DNA of 64,000 nt from Cranoglanis bouderius (Eukaryota > Chordata > Actinopteri > Siluriformes > Cranoglanididae). Each line of letters opens with the position of its first letter. Positions within the stretch are counted from its first letter, which is position 1. The position numbers and the translations under genes are program-made. Location of the stretch: the NCBI GenBank assembly GCA_023630585.1, contig CM042539.1, positions 29,348,255-29,412,254 on the forward strand, in the 5' to 3' direction. Shown here in pieces: positions 35,642-47,606 of this stretch. The notes beneath the pieces were generated by a model. It did not search any database, was not told the DNA's origin, and saw only the letters and a program-made list of their open reading frames with translations.

Positions 35642-35999
35642 GTTGCCACGCAATGGAGAAAATGATGTTTAAAAAGGGTAATTCAATATTTTCCCTGTTA
35701 CAAGTGCAAACACTTAGTTAATTACTGACAGGTTTGACTTACTACCCTCTCATCACTGCATGTGCATGGATGTTCTTCCTCTGGGACTAAGGTGGCTGAC
35801 TATAATGCTGATTAGTAATGTCAGCACCACCTTCTGGAGAGGATGATAAGTTTTTGCTCACAATAACCGGAGTTCTTGAACTTTTTCTACCTCTTTTCTA
35901 CCTCTTTTCTACAACTTCTATTCCTGAACTTTCCTGACAAAACATATTATGGTTGAAGTTCACATTAGTTATCGGCCAACACGTCTTTTTACTTATTTA

Positions 36000-36190
36000 G
36001 GTTTTGCGTTAAACCCACTGAGTGGCCAGTCAAGAGGCTCATAACTGAAGCGAGGCAAGATACAACCAAACTGATGAGGGTTAAGGGTCATGCTCACGAA
36101 GTATTGTTGTTTGGCAGTGTTAGAATTTGAACTCACAACCTTTCAATCAGTAGGCCAAAGCCTTTAACCACTGAGCCATTGCTCCTGACA
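36000..36190 (-). mobile_element. tRNA-derived SINE
   Basis: Read on the - strand, the head starts at about 36190 with TGGCTCAGTGGTTAAAGG, which fits an RNA polymerase III A box. It is followed after about 30 bases by GGTTGTGAGTTCAAATTC, which fits a B box. A tRNA-unrelated body continues to about 36000. The spacing is typical of a tRNA-derived SINE. Confidence 0.75.
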
Positions 36191-36192
36191 TA

Positions 36193-36709
36193 CATTATAT
36201 GGCTAAAAGTTTATGGACACCTCACCATCACTAGATAGGTGGATGGATGGATGGAACTTTAGCAACGAAATGCAGTTTAGCATCTACTCATCCCATTCCT
36301 GATTCAGTCGCCTCTTTGCTGTTATAATAACCTCCACTCTTCTGTGAAGTCTTTCCACTAGATCTTGGAGCGAGGCTGTGGGGATTTGCCTAATCTGCCA
36401 CAAGAGCATTAATAACGTTGGGTGAGGAGGCCTTGGCTGTGCAGTCATCGTTCCAGTTCATCCCAAAGGTGGTTAATGGGGTTGAGGTCAGGGATCTGTG
36501 CAGACCACTCGAGTTCTTCCACCTTCATCAACTTTGGCAAACCATGTCTTCCTGGAGCTCGCTTTGTGACAGGGGCATTGTCATGCTGGAACAGGTTTGA
36601 GCCTCTTAGTTCCAGTGAAGGTAATTCAACAGCATACAAAGATTTCCTATACATTTGTGTGGAAGGCCCGTACATGGACAGGTGTCTATATGCTTTTAGC
36701 CACATAGTG
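36193..36709 (-). mobile_element. Short Tc1-derived non-autonomous element (0.5 kb)
   Basis: The ends cattatatggctaaaagttt and gcttttagccacatagtg are inverted repeats flanked by TA. The interior retains only a transposase scrap on the - strand (FQHDNAPVTKRAPGRHG, then AQIPDLNPINHLWDELER). A sister copy of the same length lies at 50101-50611. This suggests an internally deleted form that spread as a MITE. Confidence 0.82.
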
Positions 36710-38116
36710 TACCCCATGGCTCAATTTTAGGCCCAATGCTACAGTATTTTATAGCAACAATAATATTTTGCTTACACTGGGTACAACTGTAACGAACTGT
36801 CCAGAATGTCCTACCTTAGTTATGCATACAATACACAGAATTACTATATCGCAGTACTTTTAAATTCTCAATTCTGATTGGTCAGAAGGTGTTGAATAAT
36901 TTTCTGTAACAACAGCTCTGACAATACTTCCAAGATTTATATCAATGTACTTGTTCTAATAGATTATCATTTCTATAGTAACGACTCATTCACAGGGACT
37001 TGTATGGCGTTATGTAATTTAAGATAATAATAAACAAACGTGTCCTTATTGTACAAAGAAAAGTGTGTATAAATTTTGGTAGGGTGAAGTGAAAGGAGAT
37101 CTCCGGGAGTCTCCAGTGTCAGCATTTTGATCTCATTTGATATCATGAATGTCATTAATTCAGCTCCACGGACAGCCCCTTTCCAAATCTTGACAGTATT
37201 TTTTCTCTCATTTCTTATATTTGACAGAGAAATACCATTAAGGAAAAAGTTCAGAAAGATTGCCCTTTCTCTCGTGTAAGAACCTTGAGAATTGCACACT
37301 TTTATCACAACACTTTTGCTGATTGCTGCAATTCCCTGGGAGTCAGCCGTTCCTTTTTTTTTTATCTTATCTGCAGCTTGTCCAAAATGTCGCTGCATCA
37401 CTTTTATAAAATGGTATAAAAATAAATAAACCAAGCAAGACCAAACCAAATGTTTTTTTTTTTTTCATGCTTTGGTTTCACTTATTTGGTTTACCTGCAG
37501 TACAGAAATAAACGAGCTTTTCACTCAACTTTTCCTTTTCCAGGTGTGTGTGATGTAGATTCATCTATGGTACTTAAGGTCAAATTATGTATATTAAATT
37601 ATTTTTAAAAGGGTATGCACTATTTCAGGTGAATGTTAAGGTGAGGCATCCAAACCTTATTATGTGAAATTCAGTGTATGTTCATTAATAGTAGAAGAGG
37701 TTTGCTTTCTTTAAGACGTTTTGCTCAGATAGCTGATGACGTACATTTTCTATATGCACAAATAAACAATATTTACAGATTACTGTATATATTTATTGAG
37801 TTCTTGAATCAAGTGGATTCACATGGGCAGATGAATCGAAATGTACAGTTTGATGAAATGGCAAAAAAAAAGAAAGAAAAAAACAAACAAACAGAAAAGG
37901 AATAAACAAGAAGGTCCTGCATGTAATACAAAATTCTAACTTCACAACGATTTCTCCATATTTTTCCCCCATACACAGCATGTCCCCAAAAGATATCCTG
38001 CTCAGTCCACATCAGCCTTCTATATCATGACTTCTGGGAGATTTGTGATTAACGACAGGACAACAAATACAAAAAGGCTTGGTCTTTTAAATAAAACTCA
38101 ACATCTCGGTATTCGA
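36710..38116. other. Intergenic stretch below copb2
   Basis: AT-rich. The part next to 38117 is the copb2 3' UTR. The frame 36973-37449 (-) has no recognised domain. No other gene was seen. Confidence 0.45.
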
Positions 38117-41100
38117 TTAGTCGTCTAAGAAGTCGTCGTCCAGGTTGACGTCTGTAGTGTCGATGTCGTCCAGGTCTAGGTTGTCCAGGTCGTCCTCCAG
38201 TTCCTCCAGAGTCTATGAGCAAAGCCAAAGGAGAATTTTTTAATACTCTAAAATACTCTAAAAAAATACACCATGGAATAGGATTAACAATTAGTGTGTA
38301 ATTGTTGCGCACCTTTTCTCTAAACTTTGTAATGTCTTCCTCCTCTTTTTTAGCAGGTTCAGGCTTTGGAGGAGCCACACTAGCTACTGGAGAAGCAACA
38401 GGAGCAGCCCTGACAACTGGTACTTCTGCTTCTATTTTAGCCTCCTCAGGGTCTGTGGTCTGCTGTGAATACACACAGAGTTCATTTCCACCTTTCAAAT
38501 CTGGGGTGCAATAATTATAATCAGGGAGCGCTGGGGAAAAAAGTCGTGAGAAAACGCACAATAAATACAGTTAACGAAACGCAAATATCCTGATGTTCAT
38601 AGATCGGAATAGTTCTGCTTCCGTTAACCGATCAATGAACAGGATGCATGATTTAGCATCAGGAAGTAAAAATTATATCCGGTTTCTTTGCTTGGTCGGT
38701 CATGTGGTGCATTCAGTGACACGTTTACATTACGCAACAGCAAAGCGGTGGCTTTCTTACAGAAGTGCATGCCGTATTTGCCGTAGGGCTCGCAGACGGT
38801 TTCGTAGGCGGGCACAGACAAGCAAAAAGGTCATTGAAATAACTGTGCAATTGTCTAAACGTACCTGTGTATGGGTGGGAAGTACGCTTTTGTGTTCATA
38901 ACCGCTGGCTTCTTCTAGCACGTTCCGCTCCTCGTTGGGCTAGACAGACACGGATCCATAGAGTTAGCGATAAAACAGTGGGAGAACTGTACGAATCTGC
39001 TTGCACACCACTTGCTTCATTGGTTAAACAACTTTTATACCACAACTTGCTGAATGCTCAATTCTGATTGGTAGGAAGGAGCTGATTAATTTTAACTACA
39101 GCTGTATGAAAAGCTGATGAGAATGAAGCTCTCTCACCGTGACCAGTGGGTAGTCGGTGGCAGGTCTGCTCTTGCCCAGACAGGTCTCTCTGAGGTACTG
39201 CTCAGCCAGGAAAGCCTCCTTCAGCCCAGGGAACAAGTTCTCGTATTCAGTGGGGTCGGCCAGCGACTCTGCCGCTTTCTGGTTTACTTTTGACAGGCTC
39301 TCTCTCCACAGCTTTACCACTCTGTTAGCGCGACACAACAGGCCACATATTCAAACAAGCCACTTGCAAACAACATATGATCACTATTGTTGAATCTATG
39401 CCTGATGCCTAACCTCATGCCTGCCATTGAGGACCCTCTCATTCTCATAATGATTTAAGTACAAAACAAATATTCACTTTCACTTTAAGTTAATACTGAG
39501 TGAGGCGTTAAGAAGTAGTTATTGAGTGTGTGATTTGGGAGGCACCTGGACACTTGGCTGGGCAGGTAGGTGCGAGCGAGGAAGGCAGCCTCTGGCAGGC
39601 GATTGGTCCTAATCAGAAGTTCCAGACACTGCTCCAACCTTAAGGTAGAAACAGCAACATCAACATGTACAATGTTTGAAGCCATGTTTTAAAGATGTAC
39701 TAGGTAAGACTAATCCATTTTTGCCCCCAGATCAGCTTTATAATGTTTGAATGTTGTTGTCCTAAAAATTCCCGCCCATTTTCACAAAGCCCCGTCCACA
39801 GGATCTACAGTGTCCCAGAGCAAATAGTGTCTATAAAATGACTTTTACAATTATTCCATCCATTTTAAAATAACAAAACAAATATCTAGGACTTTACAGG
39901 TAAACACTACCATAATACACATTTATATTGAAATATTTGTTATATACTTAATGATTCTGGTGCTGGGTTGGTGCTGTATTTCTATTGTTATGCACCAAGA
40001 TTAACATGCAAGGTGGATTTTCCTTTAAAAGGAGCTATTCAAGAAATTTAAAAAATTGTACTCACTTCCCCTGCAAGAAGTAGGTCATGAAGGCGACGTT
40101 GTTCTTGCCGTCCCGTTCAGCACCCTCAGCCAGTTTGTTCACCATAGCTGCGTTGCCAGAGGCTGTAGCCAACAGCAGCAGGCCTCCATAGTCCTGGGCG
40201 TGATGAAGGCACTCCTGTGCCAAGCCAAACTGGCACTTATTGATAGCCAGTTCTGCCAGCTGCTTCCACTTTTGCTCAGACTAGACAGAATAAAAAAAAC
40301 AAATCTTATATTTGACTATGGCCATAAACATTTTTTATTAATTAGTCTACCATGAACTAAGCTAGTGGTTAGATGCCTTGCTCAAGGGCAGAACAGGATT
40401 AAGGAAGTACCATTTCTCAAGCTACACAAATCTTACCTCTGCTTCTACTGCTAGCTGGTAGCCAATCTTCAGTTCCCCTAATTGTAGAGAAAGCTCAAAC
40501 CTGTGCTCTGGGTCAGTGGACACGGCCAGTGCTTGCTGTTTGAAACCCTATAAATAGAATATCTGATTAAAAAAACAAGCCCTTTTTATATGAGAAACAA
40601 CATAGGGTCAGTTCAGCACAGCAGTGTCACATCACACCTGTTTCTCCAGGAAGTGGGCCACCCTGGTCCTCTGCTCTTTTGGAATGGTGGGGAGCACTTT
40701 GTCAGCCATGGAGAAGTCGCGCCGCATGACGGCTGTCTGGTACTCCAACACCGACACCAGCAACGAGTAACTGACGATGTTCAGCTCCTTGTCTCCAAGG
40801 TACAGTCGGTCATCTTTAGGGATGTAGCCCAACAGGTACATGGTCCTGAGGAGATCAGAGGCGATGTTTATTAAACGCAAAAAAAAGAGAAAAAGACATA
40901 CAGTACATCATGTCTGAACACACTGACACATTGTTAGAGCCATAGAGACACTTCAGGAAATGATTCTTCCGGGAGTAGTTCCTAGCACAGATACCTTACA
41001 TTCATGTTATGGCTGTGCAACATTCGGCTGCTACAACAACGGAATGAAACGTCTACTGAAACACACCTATCCAGGTGAGCGATGGTGACAATCTCTCCTC

Positions 41101-44100
41101 CAACAAAGTAGTTCAGCCGGTTGACAGAGCTGGTGTAGATAAAGCAGTCTCCCACCCACAGACCTGTCTTCACGATCTCCTGTATCTCGCCCTGGACCTG
41201 TGTGCACACACACACAGAAAATAGTCAGCGAAGTCAGTGTGCTAACACGATTAGTTAGCAATTCTGATATAATGGTCTACCCTGTCACATGATCATCAAA
41301 GATACACTTGGTGGACAAATCAGTAGCTCAATTGGCTCCTGGCTTTTCTTAAAAAATTAAAAAAAAATTTTTTTATTGTAGCTGACAATAGGTTCCTACT
41401 TTCTGACTTTTCGCAAGACAAAGGTTTTCATTAGGTATACATGTTTAAATCTAACGTGCTTGGATCACGCTTGGTAATAGGTGGACTAATTAGTGTGTTA
41501 ATAAATGATTAATAATACAGAAAACAAGAGGTCACTACGTGATTGATTGAACACGAACCTCAAAAGCGTCCTCGATGCCGTCCTCGGTAACCCCTTCGTT
41601 GGACTCTTGAGATGCGGCCACTTTGTCCGACATGTAGCGCAAGATGAAGAACGACTCCTCCGTGGCGATGCACACCAGCTCTCCAGAGTCTGACCAGAAG
41701 ATCTGAACACACGCGTGACAAAAGGAAGGTCATGTCAGGTTTGGACACAAGTCATCACAGACACTGGAATGATGAGCTTCACATACAGTATCTCACAAAA
41801 GTGAGTACACCCCTCACATTTTTGTAAATATTTTATTATATCTTTTCATGGGACAACACTGAAGAAATGACACTTTGCTACAATGTAAAGTAGTGAGTGT
41901 ACAGCTTGTATAACAGTGTAAATTTGCTGTCCCCTCAAAATAACTCAACACACAGCCATTAACGTCTAAACCGCTGGCAACAAAAGTGAGTACACCCCTA
42001 AGTGAAAATGTCCAAATTGGGCCCAAAGTGTCAATATTCTATGTGGCCACCATTATTTTCCAGCACTGCCTTAACCTTCCGTTTGAGGATGCCCCACAGA
42101 TGCTCAATAGGGTTTAGGTCTGGAGACATGCTTGGCCAATCCATCACCTTTACCCTCAGTTTCTTTAGCAAGGCAGTGGTCGTCTTGGAGGTGTGTTTGG
42201 GGTCGTTATCATGTTGGAATACTGCCCTGCGGCCCAGTTTCCGAAGGGAGGGGATCATGCTCTGCTTCAGTATGTCACAGTACATGTCACAGTACACTCC
42301 CCAGTGACGGCAGCACTCATGCAGCCCCAGACCATGACACTCCACCACCATGCTTGACTGTAGGCAAGACACAGTTGTCTTTGTAGTCCTCACCTGGTTG
42401 CCGCCAGACACACTTGACACCATCTGAACCAAATAAGTTTATCTTGGTCTCATCAGACCACAGGACATGGTTCCAGTAATCCATGTCTTTAGTCTGCTTG
42501 TCTTCAGCAAACTGTTTGCAGGCTTTCTTGTGCATCATCTTTAGAAGAGGCTTCCTTCTGGGACGACAGCCATGCAGACCAATTTGATGCAGTGTGCGGC
42601 GTATGGTCTGAGCACGGACAGGCTGACCCCCCACCCCTTCAACCTCTGCAGCAATGCTGGCAGCACTCATACATCTATTCTGCAAAGCCAACCTCTGGAT
42701 ATGATGCTGAACACGTGCACTCAACTTCTTTGGTCGACCATGGCGAGGCCTGTTCTGAGTGGACCCTGTCCTGTTAAACCGCTGTATGGTCTTGGCCACC
42801 GTGCTGCAGCTCAGTTTCAGGGTGTTGGCAATCTTCTTATAGCCTAGGCCATCTTTATGTAGAGCAACAATTCTTTTTTTCAGATCCTCAGAGAGTTCTT
42901 TGCCATGTTAAACTTCCAGTGACCAGTATGAGAGAGTGTGAGAGCGATAACACCAAACTTAACACACCTGCTCCCCATTCACACCTGAGACCTTGTAACA
43001 CTAACAAGTCACATGACACCGGGGAGGGAAAATGACTAATTGGGCCCAATTTGGACATTTTCACTTAGGGGTGTACTCACTTTTGTTGCCAGCGGTTTAG
43101 ACATTAATGGCTGTGTTGAGTTATTTTGAGGGGACAGCAAATTTACACTGTTATAGAAGCTGTACACTCACTACTTTACATTGTAGCAATGTGTCATTTC
43201 TTCAGTGTTGTCCCATGAAAAGATATAATAAAATATTTACAAAAATGTGAGGGGTGTACTCACTTTTGTGAGATACTGTAGCAATACATCACTAACTAGA
43301 AAATATTTGGTAACTAAAGCAACAAGCAGCAAGAATTACATGTTTGGGCTGAATTTCAATGCGCCGAATCAGCTCCGTGTTCTCCCAGTCGTAGAAAGCC
43401 AAGCCGTTTACGGACCTGACGCCCAGCAGAAAGCCACCGTAGATACCTGGAAGTGGGGGAAAAAAAAAAAAAATAAAATTCAATACACATGTGCTGATAT
43501 AAACTGTGATCTTAAATCAGAGAGCCTCCAAAGAACCACCACCATGTTCCTGAGCAAGGCCCTTAACCCACAAACTGTTTAGCTCAAATATGTTATTTTG
43601 TAAATGTAAAAAGTAAATTACCCTCTGCTCCAAAGTCAGGCTTGAAGGACTTCTTCTCCTTAAAGTTCTTGAAGATTTTCACCATGCTGTTGCTTTCTCT
43701 GATTGCATACCTGTGTAGTGTACGAGAACAAGATTTTTCACACTTGGCCCAAATACACTAGTTCAGGAGTCATCACCTAAGGTCTAATGAAAAAATTCCT
43801 TGCTTAGAAAAGTCTGGATAAACTAATATGACTCAAAGACCACAGTTCTTTTGACGCTTTACCATTAATGATTAGCTTACAGCTATAAATAAGCCAATTC
43901 AAAGTGGTGATGGTTTGATACATAGTACCGCTTCATGTTACTACTTATGACTAATGACGCACATTTAAACGTTCTGCTTTTTCTCTCACTAACGAGACCA
44001 CAGAGGGTAAATAAAATGAAAAACCGATGAACGTTATGTAATTTAACACAAAACTGCAGAAACGCCACTTCTCAGACCTGAACTCTGCCACGAGACCTTT

Positions 44101-47100
44101 AAGAGAGCAACATTAAAGCAGCTTCAGGAATATCTGACAAGTACTGGTTTCTCTCCGCATGTGACAACAATCTCTCATATTCTTCACATGTTTGGGTTAT
44201 GGTGTAGGGTGGCTAGAAAAACATCCAAGCTCAACTAAATCACCCCAAACTATGTGGCAAAATGTGTTATGGTCTGATGAGACCAATTCCAAAAGGTATA
44301 ATAATTCCATAATTCCAAAAGGTATGGTTAGTGCAAAAAACAAAAACAAAAAGCACATCACCGAAAGAATACACACGATGAAGCATGGTGGTGGCGGCAT
44401 CATGATTTAGGGCTGCTTTTCTTCAGCCAGAACTGGGGGCTTTTATCATTAATAGATACGAATAATAGTCGATTTTAGTGCAAAACCTTCAGGTGTCTGC
44501 TGGTAAGCTGAAGATGAAAAGGAATTTCCCCTTTCAACATGACAATGACCCAAAGCATACATCTAAATCAACAAAGGAATAGCTTAACCAAAAGAAGATC
44601 AGTGCTTTTGAATGGCCTAGTCAGAGCCCAGACCTGAATCCAACAAAAAAATCTGCTGGGTGACCTGAAATGGACTGTGCACAGGAGATGCCCACACAAT
44701 TTGATGGATCTAGAATGTTTTCGCAAGAAAGAGTGAGAAAATATTGCCAAGTCAAGATGTTCCATGCTGATAAGACTCTTAGTCAAAAAGTCTGAGTGGT
44801 GTAATATAATCAAAAGGTGCTTCAAAAATGTATTCGTTTCCCCTGAAATGTTTCTGGTTGTTTTTCACTTAATTTTTTTTATACGTTGTAATTTCACACT
44901 GAGGGTGGAAAAAGTTCTGACATGATTTACCTTGGTTTCATTCATTCTTGCCATTTTAACAGGGGGTGTGAAGACTTTTTATATCTACTGTATGCACGAT
45001 GGAGGAAAAGGAAAGAACACTTACTCAGAAGAATCATGGGCCCAAACAAACTCCTGAGCAGAGCCAAAGCTCTTGTTCCTCAGAGCCATGGCTGTGTAGA
45101 TGATGTACTCTCCATCTCCGCAGACCACCACGAACCTGGCAACAAATCAGAAACGAAAGCCAACTGGTCATAAGCAGAAATTAGAAATGTATATGTATAT
45201 ATTTCATGTTGATATGTTCATCGATGACTTAAAAGCTGCAATATCTGTGGCGTAAGCTAAGCTGATGAACATTAAGTTGGTCTAAAAAAAAATTTTAATT
45301 GGTCTGATATTTCTTCAGAGAATCAAGGTGACTTAATAGTAATATTTACAGCATGCTTTTGTGCAAACTGACCTTCCATTAGGGTTGTGCTGAATAGTCT
45401 GTGGGTAGATCTCACAGCTGCCCATGTCTTTGACTGCCAGCGGCAGCCTCTCTCCGTCTTTAATCTCTGTGTCGCCCATGGCCTTCAGGTTGGCCTGCTG
45501 TACCTCTGAATGCTTGGCCCAGATAATCTTACCGTTGGTGTCCATGGACATGGCAGGCTCCTCACGACCAAGCTAATGAAAAAAAACAAAAAAAAAAACA
45601 AACAAAAACAAAACACAAATCAACACAATGATGCTACTATAGGAAAATAATCAATCTCAGACCCTTCATTTTTTTCTTCCTTATGCATATATCAGTGCAA
45701 GTCATTAGAGTGCAACCGATTGATCGGTTTTGCCACACGGCGTGTCTGTGGTCATTATACAGTATGAGAGCGGCCTCTAGAGGCGAAATAAAAACTATCG
45801 CTGACAGATTCTGTCGTGTTATTTGGAGTGTTTTTTGGTTCGGTTTGGATGCATCTTTTATTTACTTTAATATTTATTAGTAGTTAATATAATAATATTT
45901 ATTTCATTTTTAAAAAAAAATACAGTACGCTTTCATGATAGTCAGTACTGTTTATTTTTGTACTAAAGTTCAGCAATATTTTACTTTGAGTGTTATGTTT
46001 TCATTCAGTATCAATTTTAAAAACTATCAGCTGATTAATCGGTTATCGGCAGGTACCGCCCAACTTAGTTATCGGTATCGGTAAAATCCACTATCGGTCG
46101 ATCTCTACAAGATATTATACAAGTATGATACTTCGCATGTGTTGTGTATTACCTTAATAATAATGCTGCCCTCATCATAACCAAGTGCGACGTTGTTGGA
46201 ACCACGCAGGCCACACACACACCACACCCGCTCCATGCCGTAGTTCAGTGTGCTTTCCAGTCGGTACGTGCTGGAGTGCCAGATGCGCACTGTGCCTAAA
46301 CATGAGTAAAGAGAAGCAACGTAAATAACTAAAAGTAGTTCTTGTTGGTCACATGTGACTATTAGCTTATGTACTGTGACTACTCTGTGACCTTACCGTC
46401 CTCGGATCCTGTAACGATGATTGGCAGCTCGGGGTGGAAGCTAACGCACGACACGTTCTGGGCGTGACCCTCCAGCGTCTGCACGCACGTCTTATTCTGA
46501 GGGGAATAATTACGTATCCGGGAGAGGCGTAAGCTTGGCGACAGGGACAATTAAGTCCAAGTGAATGACATCAGGAGAAAAAAAATAATAATAAAAAGAG
46601 AGGTCCTCACCTGGTAGTCCCAGATCTTCACCAGCCTGTCGTCAGCTCCCGAAATGAGATACGGCTTATCTCCGCCGCTGTAATAATCGATGCAGTTCAC
46701 GCCTTTCTCGTGGCCTTCCAGAGTGAAGTTGGGGGACGAGGAACCCAGCTGCCACACCTGAAACATCACGAATGAAAAAGCTTGATTTTGAATATTTTGA
46801 AATGTTAATGGGAGTCACATCCAGACAAGCCACTTTTAAATTAATTAAATTAATACATTTTATTTCAGTCTTTGCTATCTTTTTTCACTATCCTGACACG
46901 CTGCACTAGCAGGGGGAACAAACGGGAAAAAAAATTCCCTGTCCACCTATCTCCGCTAAACAAACTAACCAAAAGCTCTTGCATTGCGTACCAGTCATCT
47001 GGATTTTCTAGAATAGTAAATACTTTTGAATGTAAGGTCAGAGTTTTTCGATTTGAGATGTGGCCCATGACAACGATCAAGACGACAGCGGAAAGTCTGC

Positions 47101-47568
47101 AGAGAGACGGGGCTTTGTCGGTGCGTTTAAGCATGAAATCGCTAAACGTTTTACAGTCCGACTTGGAAACCTGGTGGACTGGGATCTTCTGGCACTGACT
47201 GGCCGTCTAGTGGAAGTTGCTTTTGTATATTAATAGTACATAAAGACTGCAGTCAAAGGCCACAGTTCTTTTGACGCTTAACCTTCAGTGCAAGGAATAT
47301 TACTCTGACTTTTAGTCACGTTACACATACATATGTTAAAATTTCACAATGGTCCTACATTATAATTCTGGAATTTGAAAAATTTGTTGCAGCAGTTCTT
47401 AGGTAAACAAACTCACCTTGATGGTTCTGTCCAGCGACGCACTCGCAAACTGGTTGTTGTCTTTGGGGTTGATGACAATCTGCATGACGTAGTGTGTGTG
47501 GCCCTCAAACACCTGACTGCATGACCACTTCTTCTCCCAGTCCCACAGCTTAATGAGCATATCATCTG

Positions 47569-47606
<38 letters not shown>

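Noticed and set aside
36973..37449. 158-codon - strand frame
   Set aside because: Composition is ordinary for AT-rich DNA, with no known motif and no support from splice sites.
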